Assembly: GCA_002395835.1 (NCBI GenBank)
Contig: DGVD01000018.1
Coordinates: 344,468-408,467 of the forward strand
Reading direction: 5' to 3'
Origin: Bacteroidales bacterium UBA4293
GTDB taxonomy: Bacteria; Bacteroidota; Bacteroidia; Bacteroidales; Bacteroidaceae
DNA length: 64,000 nt
The translations under genes were made by a program, and so were the position numbers. This document shows positions 16,244 through 26,210 of the stretch, piece after piece. The stretch's first letter is position 1. Each line of letters starts with the position of its first letter. Below the pieces are notes generated by a model, which was not told where the DNA came from, ran no database searches, and saw only the letters and a list, made by a program, of their open reading frames with translations.

Positions 16244-17143
16244 ATGCAAAACGACTTGAAATACGGATTATCCTTTGCCCTCTGCGGAATAGCACTTATC
16301 TGTTTTGCTATAGGTTGCTTTCTGGGACTAAATTATTGGACTGAAGGAAATTTGATAATTCCAATTGCTACAACTATTATCGGATGCTATACTGTATGCC
16401 GATGCATTGTTATTGCATGTCAATCAAAATCAATGCGTAACAAGCGGATGGGACTTATAAGAGAATTTACATCTTGCATCATCATCCTTTTATTTTTATT
16501 AGCCGGAAGCTTACCTTTTACGAAGTTCCTACAAATCCTAGATAAAGAAGAAAGGCTGAAAACAGAGGTAAAGCAGACCGTGAATTCCATTTCTCAAATA
16601 GATTCTCTCTATCTTGCCTATGCTCAGCAGCGAGTGGAAAATTACCGCATGCACTTGGACAGTTTATCTACAAAAAGCAAAGAATACCAAGAAGAAATTG
16701 GCGGAGTTTCCAAGACTTATGGAAAAGGGGACATTAAGGGAGTACAAATAAAAAATGCGACGGCTAGTCTAAAACGTAGGCTAATCCCAGAGCAAACAGA
16801 CACCATCATTTCACGACGTCAAGAATGGCTTAAGAGCATTGGAAACGTGAATGTTTGGAATTATGCCACTCCTAAAAACATAAAAGTAATTTCTTCTGCC
16901 GGTAGTAAATGGACAAACGACTACAAAACAGTTTCTCAAATCATTTATAAAGGAGAGAATGCCCAACCATTCTCATATCCAGAATTAAATGAAAACCTAG
17001 AAACATTTAGAGCTGATTTCACGCAGTTTCATGCACCTGATTTTCGCTGTATACTAATATCATTATGCTGTTTCGGCCTTATACTGCTGCCCTACCTAAT
17101 TACGCGTCGTAAAAAGAACAGGGCTGATGGCACTCATGAATAA
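16244..17143 (+). CDS. Four-helix membrane protein, first gene of the GTPase/peptidoglycan operon
   Basis: I do not recognise this 299-residue protein. Three hydrophobic helices occur in the first 100 residues (about 8-28, 36-56, 75-95) and a fourth near 262-280, ending in a basic tail (RRKKNR), so the C-terminus is probably cytoplasmic. Between them lies an extracytoplasmic region of about 160 residues with a coiled-coil-like start. It is followed 12 bases later by the GTPase gene. By position it is a membrane subunit of the complex encoded here. Confidence 0.7.
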   Translation: MQNDLKYGLSFALCGIALICFAIGCFLGLNYWTEGNLIIPIATTIIGCYTVCRCIVIACQSKSMRNKRMGLIREFTSCIIILLFLLAGSLPFTKFLQILDKEERLKTEVKQTVNSISQIDSLYLAYAQQRVENYRMHLDSLSTKSKEYQEEIGGVSKTYGKGDIKGVQIKNATASLKRRLIPEQTDTIISRRQEWLKSIGNVNVWNYATPKNIKVISSAGSKWTNDYKTVSQIIYKGENAQPFSYPELNENLETFRADFTQFHAPDFRCILISLCCFGLILLPYLITRRKKNRADGTHE

Positions 17144-17155
17144 AAGACTAGAAAT

Positions 17156-19018
17156 ATGGAAGTGAACAAGCTGATAAAGAATCTGGTCTTCAATGAGAAT
17201 AGCCTCAGCATGAACGACCTAAAGCAAATGATAAATTCTGGAGTTATTTCCTCAAAAGACCTTTATAACGTTTTAGAAAAGGAAATAGCAGATACGGTCA
17301 TATCTGAACTTCAGGCCAGATGTGAAGTGCCTGTAGGTGGTACTCAAGAACGAACAGATGAACATACCGAGGTTTTCTTTTGGGGCATGCAAGGCACTGG
17401 GAAGACCACAATAATAGGCAGTTTACTAAATGCAGGAGGAACGCGTGTTCAGCCTGTCCACAATACAGTGGAAATGAATAACCGCTTGCGTCTCTTACAA
17501 AATGCCTTCATTCCCAAAAAGACCTATTCATTACTTCCCGATGATCTATCGAATGAATTAGAGGTTCTGAATATTGATATCGAAGAGAATAATCATTGGA
17601 AGCGGAAGCATCCTCTAACCTTTATAGAGGTTCCTGAACAATACAAGGGGATTAAAGAGCTGAAAGCCATGCTGAACAATAGTATGGATAAGATTCATTT
17701 CCTTTGTTTTGATACTGCCGACAAGGACAATGAAAAGGATGTTCAATACTTCGACAAGCAGATATCATATTTGCAAGATGTACTGAAAGATTTAAAAGAA
17801 TTAGGTGTCTTTGAGCATTCCGTAGGTATTTACATCTTAGTTACAAAAATAGACGGAAATCCTTTTATACCCCAAAAAGAGCGTCAATTGGCTGCTCAGA
17901 CAATGATAACAGCTAATCAGGCAAATTTCTGGTATGAAATACGTCAGATTTGTCACCAGATGAATATTTATGATGCTACTCCCTTGCCCTTTACAATAGG
18001 TGACGTAAAATTGCAAAAATTGGTAAAGGTAAACAACAGCATGGCTGAAAACCTGATTGACAAACCTATCTTACTAAAAAGCCATCCATACAAGAGCATC
18101 ATGAACACGGTGCTGAATTTTGGCAACAAATGGGTAACCTTACTAATTTGCATTATGGTGTTCTGCGGTATAGGATACAAACTATATAAGGATAGTGAAC
18201 TCCTTAATGAAGGACCACAAGCTACTATAAAACCATACAATTTCATAGAAGAATTCATTAAGAAAGAAAAAAGTCTTATTAAAGATGTTACTTATCAAAA
18301 AAGCTATAGTTCCTTTAATGAGCTGGAAGCTAAGTTGCAAACAGAAGCATTTCTAACCCAAAAGGATGGCAGCCCACTGATTTCTGCTGATACCGTAAGG
18401 TTATTAGGCAGAGCACTATACAATGACTTCAGCAAGTCTGTGGAAATTAAGGCTAAAAATGCCTTCCAAAGCGAAAATTGGAATGCAAATATAAAAGATT
18501 TAGCTTGGCAATGCAAAAGACTTAAAAAAGGTAATTACCTTACCTCTGAGCACGAAAGAGAACTGGATAAGATTTACAACACAATACAAGAGTATTATGA
18601 AGCAAAAAACTTCATTAGCAAAAAAATCTCTTGCAAATCTTTAGCAGAAGTGAATGATATTAAGGATGAATATCTTAATTTTGCATTATCTGAAGTAAGA
18701 AATGACACTATAGTGAGAAAAGGTTTGGAAAACATAGTACCAAAAGCCCAGCTAAGCTATGCCAGATATTTAGTGGATATGGCTAAACAACGCTACCAGC
18801 AGTATAAGCAAGCTTTAAAAAACCGGAGCTTTACCCGTCAGGCTACCGACTTTTTTACGAATTCCACTTATAATAGTCATTATAGACGAGCAAACTCTCT
18901 TCGTCAATCAGTGAGAGACCTGAAGAGCACGTTGAATATGAACTCCAGCAATGACTATGTACTGGATGCGATAGAACAATGTAACATAGCTATGAATTAC
19001 CTTGAATTTGACCGATAG
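17156..19018 (+). CDS. P-loop GTPase-like protein with one membrane segment
   Basis: A 620-residue protein. A Walker A motif GMQGTGKT (77-84) follows a beta strand; FIEVPEQ near 157-162 is in the place of the G3/Walker B motif; ILVTKID (TKID 230-233) is a G4 guanine-specificity motif. Together they point to a TRAFAC-like GTPase. A single helix (about 326-344) anchors it, and the remaining 270 residues form a helical, probably extracytoplasmic region. The family was not recognised beyond the GTPase fold. Only two bases separate it from the SEDS-like gene. I infer a regulatory or mechanical subunit. Confidence 0.72.
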   Translation: MEVNKLIKNLVFNENSLSMNDLKQMINSGVISSKDLYNVLEKEIADTVISELQARCEVPVGGTQERTDEHTEVFFWGMQGTGKTTIIGSLLNAGGTRVQPVHNTVEMNNRLRLLQNAFIPKKTYSLLPDDLSNELEVLNIDIEENNHWKRKHPLTFIEVPEQYKGIKELKAMLNNSMDKIHFLCFDTADKDNEKDVQYFDKQISYLQDVLKDLKELGVFEHSVGIYILVTKIDGNPFIPQKERQLAAQTMITANQANFWYEIRQICHQMNIYDATPLPFTIGDVKLQKLVKVNNSMAENLIDKPILLKSHPYKSIMNTVLNFGNKWVTLLICIMVFCGIGYKLYKDSELLNEGPQATIKPYNFIEEFIKKEKSLIKDVTYQKSYSSFNELEAKLQTEAFLTQKDGSPLISADTVRLLGRALYNDFSKSVEIKAKNAFQSENWNANIKDLAWQCKRLKKGNYLTSEHERELDKIYNTIQEYYEAKNFISKKISCKSLAEVNDIKDEYLNFALSEVRNDTIVRKGLENIVPKAQLSYARYLVDMAKQRYQQYKQALKNRSFTRQATDFFTNSTYNSHYRRANSLRQSVRDLKSTLNMNSSNDYVLDAIEQCNIAMNYLEFDR

Positions 19019-19020
19019 AC

Positions 19021-22000
19021 ATGATAGAGAACCTGTTTTCTAAAATACTTCGTTTCTTTACCGCATATGGCTCACAGGATTCTATGCCGGGAAGAAAGCA
19101 TGCCACCTTCACACTAACCATTATCGGAGTGTGTTTGGGATTAACGTTTGCTATGGGGCGAAGCATCGAAAAGAAGTTTGCTTTCTTTCTGGATAGTATT
19201 GATATAGCAGAAGCCGATGGTCTGTCTATTGGAGAAAACAGTGACATCTGTTATGGAAACATGCCACACGATTTTCTCCACATAAAATACTCTGATGGTT
19301 TATGGCACTGGAAAGTGAATCACGGACAAAGTGATACACTCCAGTATTTTAAAGTAAATGGTGTAAACCCCAACCGTCATGAGATTCAGAACAATAGCAA
19401 TCAGCAGATTACTCTTCACATTCCACATGAGAATCAAAAACTGGAATTAAAATTAACTGGTGAACAAATTTGGAAGGAGTGGAAACATTTCAAAAATCAG
19501 CAGGATGTCTTGGTAAGACATTTTGCTGCTGAGTACGTAGGCAGGAACCAGAAAACCTCTCAAGATAGTGCAAACTTTCATGCTTATCTTGCTGAAATGA
19601 ACCAAAAGCAAGTACGTTCTTTTTTGCACTGTGAACAGAATATTGGAGGTATAGACCAAATTTCTATTATTATCCTGGATACATTAACCCGGGTGGACGG
19701 TTTGAGCTACAAGTTTGAAGGGACATCTGATAACACTGAAGGATGCAAGATTCAATTCTACAACATATCCGACTACAGCTATTGGGAGGGAAAAGAAAAT
19801 AGCAATTTCCAAGTGGCTAATGTAAACTATGCCATGCGCACCAGTGTTAAGGCAACCGATTGGGGAGCCGGACATGTGATGATTCGTCATCAAGGAGATA
19901 AAGGTTACACTATCCACTACCCCAAAGGATTAGGTTATGTAGGATCTGTAGATTCCATCCGGGTTAAAGCAGAGGGCACCAGTCATTTCTTGACCTTTAA
20001 ACAACTAAGCAGCACATTCCCTTCTTCTGAAGATTTATATTTGCCTCAGATATCTACTGCAATAAATCAAGACTTATTCAGCATAGAGACCTGTGAGACA
20101 AACGACTCACTATATATACATGACAACAATAATAACCGTTATGCAGTAGCTAATCCTACCACATGGAAACTACCCATCTCATTAGCTCCTTCCTTAGGTA
20201 AAATGTCACTTACATCTGGAAAGAACAAACTGAATGTCCGTACAGGCTACATCACTGGTGGTTTTGTAATGAGCTATCTTTGGGCGCCATTATGTATTAC
20301 ATTGGTTCTACTTGTTATAACCCTATATCCTTGGAGTCCGGTACGCCTCACGGAAGGATGCAAAGAGTACAACAAAGTTTACAATGCAGCACAACTGGAG
20401 AATTATCCAGCATATTTGGCATTTCTCCTCTGTACAGCCTTCCTATACATAATCTGCAAATCGCTAATAGCTTTAAAATTAAGCTATACTTATCCTTATT
20501 TTGAAAAGCTCACAGGCATTATGCCCGTTTCTACGTCGCTTACCCTATTACTATTTTATTCCTTAGCTATGGTCCTGAACCATGCACTTTTAAGAGGGTG
20601 TGACAAAGATTCGGAAAGATTGAACAAAAAACGCTGGATAGCTTGGGGCATAGTAACTGCATTATATGCAGGTGTATGTTTCTTACAATTCCACTTGCTT
20701 GACATTCAAGTTAATTCAGGTCTAATAAATTCTTATTTTCATCATGAAATCTATGATGTCAATATCTTGAATTGGCACAATAATTTCGCCTTAAATGACA
20801 ACCACCGTACTGTTCCTTATATTCTTATGGTAGCTGTAGCTATTATACTAATACTTTGGGTCATACTGAATGTATCAGATAAATGGCTGACAGAAGCAAT
20901 AGATTTCATAGGAGAAAGGATGAACCTAATAAAAAGAAGTAACAACCCTTCACTAAACAAATTCTTAGAGAATAAGAACTGGGAGAAAATAAAAAAACTA
21001 AAATGGCTCCCAGACCTAGGCTTCATCCCTGAAGGATTCATGCTGGCTCTAAGAGTGATATACCCCTGGCATCTTCTTGTCTTTGCTATTCTTTTCATCA
21101 TTGGACGTGCATCAGGAAATTACGGCACTGCCTTTATCACTCTTATCGTAATTTTCGGATTATGCAAAGCTTTAACAACTGTCCAATTTTCTAGAGGAGC
21201 AACAGATTCACACACCACCGTTGTGAAACGTCATGTAGCATTCATAGGTATGTTTGTTATCACTTTGTTTTATATCTTTTTTGCTATCTTGGCAGATTAT
21301 GGGTATATGACGAACTACATAGGATTCTTAATGGCATTCTTATGTTTCTACTTTATCTATGACCGCTCAACCTACGCTAAGCATGGTGATCAACAGAATG
21401 CTAAAGAACGCCGTTGGTTAGCTCCACTTTTAGGAGTTATACTATTAGTTATTTACTATCTACCTCAATTCTGCTCTGCGGCATTCAATACGGATAAGAT
21501 AAGCTATGACCGTATTTCCCGTCGTATGAACCTTTACTCCGACTTTGAGAATCTGCAACGAACCGGATATCGTTATGCAGAGAGCGATGCAGAATTCATG
21601 GTAATTATGAGTCATTACATGCAACAAAAGGAAAACGGTGACCCACTATCCAATGAGAACCACTTCTTGCATTCATCTATAAGCACAGGGCAATCACCTG
21701 TAGTACTTAATGACTTGAGTGTACCAGTGGCATTCTTTGGGTCATACGGAGTAAGCAGAACCACCATCCTGTTTTTCTTAATGCTTTTCCTAATAGTTTG
21801 GCTAGTTATACCATTCAGCTTTGGATATTCTACCTACCGATATGACAGTTATCTGACAAATGCCATGCAATGGAGATTATTGGCTATGTTTATGTGGTTA
21901 GGAACCAGCATTTACATCTATTTCTCCTATATAGCATGGCTACCATTTACCGGTCGTTTGATACCTGGATTCGGGGTAGATTCCGTGGGTGAAGCACTGG

Positions 22001-22083
22001 AGACTGCAATTCTGCTAGCCTTCATGGCAGCAGTAACATATAAGAAGGAAAAAGAAACTAACAAACCATTGAAATCAAATTAA
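19021..22083 (+). CDS. Large polytopic protein with SEDS (FtsW/RodA)-like C-terminal half
   Basis: A 1020-residue membrane protein. One N-terminal helix (about 24-44) precedes 360 mostly beta-strand residues, perhaps containing degenerate FHA-like units (SIGENSDI, YFKVNG). From about 410 there are roughly eleven helices. Three segments follow the SEDS pattern in order: GNYGTAFITL near 699 (compare QPDLGTA), LNDLSVPVAFFGSYG near 896 with Asp898 (compare TDFIFAVLAEELG with the catalytic Asp), and LPFTGRLIPGFGVDSVGEAL near 974 (compare LPLTGVTLPFVSYGGSS). SEDS proteins polymerise lipid II together with a class B PBP; such a PBP-like gene lies in the same operon. The assignment is by eye and divergent. 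Confidence 0.65.
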   Translation: MIENLFSKILRFFTAYGSQDSMPGRKHATFTLTIIGVCLGLTFAMGRSIEKKFAFFLDSIDIAEADGLSIGENSDICYGNMPHDFLHIKYSDGLWHWKVNHGQSDTLQYFKVNGVNPNRHEIQNNSNQQITLHIPHENQKLELKLTGEQIWKEWKHFKNQQDVLVRHFAAEYVGRNQKTSQDSANFHAYLAEMNQKQVRSFLHCEQNIGGIDQISIIILDTLTRVDGLSYKFEGTSDNTEGCKIQFYNISDYSYWEGKENSNFQVANVNYAMRTSVKATDWGAGHVMIRHQGDKGYTIHYPKGLGYVGSVDSIRVKAEGTSHFLTFKQLSSTFPSSEDLYLPQISTAINQDLFSIETCETNDSLYIHDNNNNRYAVANPTTWKLPISLAPSLGKMSLTSGKNKLNVRTGYITGGFVMSYLWAPLCITLVLLVITLYPWSPVRLTEGCKEYNKVYNAAQLENYPAYLAFLLCTAFLYIICKSLIALKLSYTYPYFEKLTGIMPVSTSLTLLLFYSLAMVLNHALLRGCDKDSERLNKKRWIAWGIVTALYAGVCFLQFHLLDIQVNSGLINSYFHHEIYDVNILNWHNNFALNDNHRTVPYILMVAVAIILILWVILNVSDKWLTEAIDFIGERMNLIKRSNNPSLNKFLENKNWEKIKKLKWLPDLGFIPEGFMLALRVIYPWHLLVFAILFIIGRASGNYGTAFITLIVIFGLCKALTTVQFSRGATDSHTTVVKRHVAFIGMFVITLFYIFFAILADYGYMTNYIGFLMAFLCFYFIYDRSTYAKHGDQQNAKERRWLAPLLGVILLVIYYLPQFCSAAFNTDKISYDRISRRMNLYSDFENLQRTGYRYAESDAEFMVIMSHYMQQKENGDPLSNENHFLHSSISTGQSPVVLNDLSVPVAFFGSYGVSRTTILFFLMLFLIVWLVIPFSFGYSTYRYDSYLTNAMQWRLLAMFMWLGTSIYIYFSYIAWLPFTGRLIPGFGVDSVGEALETAILLAFMAAVTYKKEKETNKPLKSN

Positions 22084-22088
22084 ATACT

Positions 22089-23696
22089 ATGTTTGGATTT
22101 ACAACTAACTGGTTCGAGTCATTTGTACGTTACCGCTTGAAAGGTGTAAAAAAAATCAAGTTGGCTGTCATTGGAACCCCATCCAGTGGCAAGAGCTACC
22201 TGCTGTCCGACCTTATCCATTCTTTTGAAGATTTAGGCTATCAGCAAGAAACTCTTCCACTCTCGTTCCCCTATCAAAGTTTTAGTTCATTTTTCAATGA
22301 ATTTCATAAAACCGGGTTTATGCAAGGAACCCAGCCTTATGCTTGTCGTCAGGAAAATCATTATGGAGCCATGCTAAGTGACCACCATCACCAGGTTGAC
22401 ATAGAATTTCTCAATATCCCTGGGGAAATTTTCAAAGACAAGGAAAACGTGATAGAATTCTTCCGGATCAAGAAAAAACTTGAAAACGATAAAGGTTCAT
22501 TCCTTTTAACTCCATGGGAGAATTCAGCACATGAAATACGCTACATAGTGACTCCAAACCTGAAGGGCTGGAGAAGGCCAAGTGAACTTAACCCGAATGT
22601 CCCAGAAACACACGCTACAAATTACGATAACTGGGAAAATATTTTTGGCCTACTAGAGACCCAAGGATTTGAAGAAAAGGTTAATGATGCAAAAGTCCTT
22701 TCTGGAAAGAAAATGCTACAGCGGATTGATGAGTTCGTCATAGATTCTGTCATGCAATCCGTCGCCTCTTGGTATAATCTTACTGCAGGACAAAGTACAT
22801 TTACCAACCTATCTAGGGACATTCAGTTCTATTTTCTGCATTATTGCCTCACAGCCACTGATATCATCATTTGCGACAAGATATTTATGCCAAAAAATGA
22901 GACTAAGGCAATAGTGAACAAGCAGACTACCCTCCCCCTAATGAATGTAGATGTAGAAAATTCTGAAGGGGAAACCTTTGCATCAAGTGAAATAGAAAGA
23001 TCCAGCAATGAAGATTTCCCCAATCTGATGGAATCCTTCAAGGAATTCATTACCAACAATAAGAAAGGGCAGAAACCTAATGTATATATGGCATTCCGTG
23101 GTGCTGACGTAATGCTCAACGAAACCCAACTGATGAATATAGAACGAAGTAGTAAAGAAAGTTTCCTGCATAAGAACAACTTAATTTATTCTTACTTTGT
23201 TCATAATCTATGTAAAGAGATAGATGAAGACTACATAAACACGGAAACGGCAAAAGAATGGATGAACTGCTATGCACAAACCCTAGGCTTGTACCCTTTG
23301 GATTTGAACCTGGCACCTTCAGACTTCAAAGTGGTCACAGGAGCCCCCTTCAAAGCACATATTGAATCTCGCTTCAACCCATTCAAAAGTTTGTTGGATT
23401 ATGTACGGAAACGCCCCAGACCCACTAATCGGGATGAGATCTTACCCATTCCTCCACATACGTATTTCACAGCTACACCCATAGACGTAAAATGCCGTAT
23501 TTACAAAAATGATGTTACTGAATCACGTAGATTCGTGCGTGAGTTTGAAGACCAACGCTTAGTGGGCTTTCTCCAGATTGGTTCACATTGGGATTTTGGC
23601 ACTTTGCAGTTATGCACGGATATGCTTTACCAACATAACTTGCACCATAAATATGGCAGTGACATTTTGCTGGCCCTATTACAACAGAAAATATAA
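22089..23696 (+). CDS. Second P-loop GTPase-like protein of the operon
   Basis: A 535-residue soluble protein. The Walker A motif GTPSSGKS (29-36) follows KIKLAVI; VDIEFLNIPGE (103-113) matches a G3 strand with an Asn-Ile-Pro-Gly-Glu end; VYMAFRGADVML near 331-342 resembles a G4 strand with RGAD in place of NKxD. This is the layout of a divergent TRAFAC GTPase such as those paired with GAP1 proteins. No membrane helix or signal peptide is present, so it should act in the cytoplasm. It follows the SEDS-like gene by 5 bases and precedes the GAP1-like gene by 12. Confidence 0.68.
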   Translation: MFGFTTNWFESFVRYRLKGVKKIKLAVIGTPSSGKSYLLSDLIHSFEDLGYQQETLPLSFPYQSFSSFFNEFHKTGFMQGTQPYACRQENHYGAMLSDHHHQVDIEFLNIPGEIFKDKENVIEFFRIKKKLENDKGSFLLTPWENSAHEIRYIVTPNLKGWRRPSELNPNVPETHATNYDNWENIFGLLETQGFEEKVNDAKVLSGKKMLQRIDEFVIDSVMQSVASWYNLTAGQSTFTNLSRDIQFYFLHYCLTATDIIICDKIFMPKNETKAIVNKQTTLPLMNVDVENSEGETFASSEIERSSNEDFPNLMESFKEFITNNKKGQKPNVYMAFRGADVMLNETQLMNIERSSKESFLHKNNLIYSYFVHNLCKEIDEDYINTETAKEWMNCYAQTLGLYPLDLNLAPSDFKVVTGAPFKAHIESRFNPFKSLLDYVRKRPRPTNRDEILPIPPHTYFTATPIDVKCRIYKNDVTESRRFVREFEDQRLVGFLQIGSHWDFGTLQLCTDMLYQHNLHHKYGSDILLALLQQKI

Positions 23697-23708
23697 AATA
23701 TACGGATT

Positions 23709-26207
23709 ATGCCTAAGATTAACATATACCAACTAATTTATGGTTCCTTATCGAATCCTTTAGGTGATTCAACATTGGCATACAGCATAGGAACCTCGAA
23801 CAGGGCAAACGATGTGCGTGGACTGTTCATGGATGATTTTTCCATGCCAAGACTTAGTTCTGCATACTCATCTCTGGTTTGGCGTTATTATGCTCAAGAG
23901 GACAGGTATATTGCCATTCACGTTCAGGGTTCTCAGATAACCGACCCCAGCATGGGACGGTACTATTCCTATCGTGCTGCATTTGAGGTAAACCGTGATG
24001 AACTGAACAAGGAATTAGATTTCGATCTCTATTCGCTGATATCCTCTTTACCTCGTGTAAAGATGTATACCCGTATAGAAAAGCGAGAGAACCTGCAGGA
24101 TATTCCTGTCATCCCCATGCAAGTAACCTCTGAAGCTAGGGCACTGGCTCTGCTTATCCGTTATGCCATCCTAAACAAGAAACAACTCTGTCTGAGCCTT
24201 GACATCACTGGAAGAAATCTGGTGAATAATGGAACTCTAGACAGTCCGGAACTAAAGACATTGGTAACAGCTATCAATACGCTGCCATTAGGCATACGGC
24301 GTTATGCAACTTTCGGTTTCCTTATAGACCAGAACTACTTGAAAGTACTTGATGACGTATTAATTCTAGTCTATCCTAGAAACAATTCAAGTTTTCAAGT
24401 TCCCAAAAACAGTATAGATATCCGGTGGGAAGATATAGCTAAGGAAGCCCCAGCACCATGGAACATTCAAACCGAAATGAAATTCGAACAATTGTTCGAG
24501 ATTCTTCCAGGTGAACGGGAGCCTCTATTAGGGATGATGCCCATGATGAAGAAACTTGATACTTACCAAAGGCTATTCGATAGCATCAAGATTAAAGACC
24601 CACTGGACTTCTCTTCTGATGAGTTTAAACTTTGGTTCAACCTGGGACATAAAGTTTCTGAGATTCATGTAGACAACTGGACCGAAGCCTATAAGGTTGT
24701 GAGTCTAATAGATGAGACTCATGCCAATGAGTTCATCCAAGACTGCAAACTACATACCAATGCCTTTGGTCTAGCAGGTTTGAATCATGACATCTTCAAG
24801 AAATTCAATATAGACGGTAAAGAACTCCAGGCATTGCAGGCTATGGCCTTCAATCAATATATGCTGGAAGGAGAATACCTCTACCTCTTCCCTGGAGGAA
24901 GTGTCCCAGAAAATCTGCTGAACCGTATAGATGGGAATTGGGTCCTGAAACAAGCTACAGAACCTAAGAAGACTCAAAGAATCTACAGCATTTGTGAACG
25001 CTATGGACGTTTGAAAGATAAAAACGTGATAGCTTCCTTTGAAAAATTGGCTAAGGACCTCCTTCCTAATAATCTGGAAGGCCTTATCAACCTGTTATAC
25101 AAGTTCCGAAAGGATGAAGAGAAGGAACCATCAGCCATGGAACAACTGATGCTAGAGCAAGTAAGGGAAGAAAACTATACCACTTTTCTGAAGACACTCA
25201 ACGATTATGATGGAGCCTATGCACTCTTTGAACTGAGAAATGAAAAACTGACCAAAGAAGCCAAAAATCATTTGGAATATGTGGTATATCCGGCACTGAC
25301 CGACTATGCCACAAAAATTGGTCAACAATGTGGTACCGATGTCAAGCGATGGAACAATTTCCTGATGCAAAAAGAGTCACCACTTAAAGAATTCATTTTA
25401 GACCTTCTAAAAGAGTGGAATTCCAAAGACCTATGCGCTTTAGCAGAGAACCTGCTCAAAGAAAAAGGATACGACAAAAAAATGGCTCAGACTTTACTGA
25501 GTACTTTAGAGTATCAAGAAGAGAATAATTTTAAAGACAAAAAAGTACGAAAGGCTATGATAAAGAAATTAAGTTCCGAGGCTGAAGCCCGAAAAAGCAA
25601 GATGGATAAATTCCTAGGGAAATTGAAGATGAAGAAGGTATATCGGTACATTACCCTGATATGCTGTACCCTGATATTGGTTAGTCTGGCTGTTATAGCT
25701 GCCATCTTTGGCTTTGGAAAGAAAGAAACAACACCTGAACCTGCAAAACCTATGGCAGGAATAACCATTGGACATGCCACTGACATGAACACCATGCTCC
25801 AACTGGGACAATTAGCCAAAATGCAGAGTGAGGTACATACCGTGGCATTAGAAGATACCGTATTTGATAACATAGACTTGAAAAAATTAGCTACACTGAA
25901 ATCGGTGAACACAGCCTACTATAAGACACATAGTACAGATGAGATAGAGGTGATTATGGAGCAAGATAAAGAAAAACCCGACACCATGATCATAAACAGC
26001 CAAAATACGATTCTTGACGTTTTACTGAACCACCCTGTAAAGATTGAGAAGATTCTGGATGGGAAAAATACGGGTTATGACATTCCAAACCAGATCTTTG
26101 AAAAACTTGAGGCTAAAGATGAAAGTAGTTACTATTTCTGGGTTATTCAAGAAATAGAAGACCATTTCGTTAAGGATAAAAAACAACACCTGAAAGTAGC
26201 ATATTAA
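23709..26207 (+). CDS. GAP1-like (GTPase-associated protein) membrane-anchored protein
   Basis: An 832-residue protein. The first 130 residues (YQLIYGSLSN, LAYSIGTSNR, then DPSMGRYYSYRAAFEV) resemble the N-terminal GAP1-N2 domain of GTPase-associated protein 1, known from comparative genomics of NTP-dependent conflict systems. A long helical middle follows, then one transmembrane helix (about 646-668) and a C-terminal extracytoplasmic domain of about 160 residues. The domain call rests on pattern memory, not on a profile search. It lies 12 bases after the second GTPase gene, the gene order expected for a GTPase/GAP1 pair, and would link the GTPases to the outer components. Confidence 0.6.
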   Translation: MPKINIYQLIYGSLSNPLGDSTLAYSIGTSNRANDVRGLFMDDFSMPRLSSAYSSLVWRYYAQEDRYIAIHVQGSQITDPSMGRYYSYRAAFEVNRDELNKELDFDLYSLISSLPRVKMYTRIEKRENLQDIPVIPMQVTSEARALALLIRYAILNKKQLCLSLDITGRNLVNNGTLDSPELKTLVTAINTLPLGIRRYATFGFLIDQNYLKVLDDVLILVYPRNNSSFQVPKNSIDIRWEDIAKEAPAPWNIQTEMKFEQLFEILPGEREPLLGMMPMMKKLDTYQRLFDSIKIKDPLDFSSDEFKLWFNLGHKVSEIHVDNWTEAYKVVSLIDETHANEFIQDCKLHTNAFGLAGLNHDIFKKFNIDGKELQALQAMAFNQYMLEGEYLYLFPGGSVPENLLNRIDGNWVLKQATEPKKTQRIYSICERYGRLKDKNVIASFEKLAKDLLPNNLEGLINLLYKFRKDEEKEPSAMEQLMLEQVREENYTTFLKTLNDYDGAYALFELRNEKLTKEAKNHLEYVVYPALTDYATKIGQQCGTDVKRWNNFLMQKESPLKEFILDLLKEWNSKDLCALAENLLKEKGYDKKMAQTLLSTLEYQEENNFKDKKVRKAMIKKLSSEAEARKSKMDKFLGKLKMKKVYRYITLICCTLILVSLAVIAAIFGFGKKETTPEPAKPMAGITIGHATDMNTMLQLGQLAKMQSEVHTVALEDTVFDNIDLKKLATLKSVNTAYYKTHSTDEIEVIMEQDKEKPDTMIINSQNTILDVLLNHPVKIEKILDGKNTGYDIPNQIFEKLEAKDESSYYFWVIQEIEDHFVKDKKQHLKVAY

Positions 26208-26210
26208 CAA

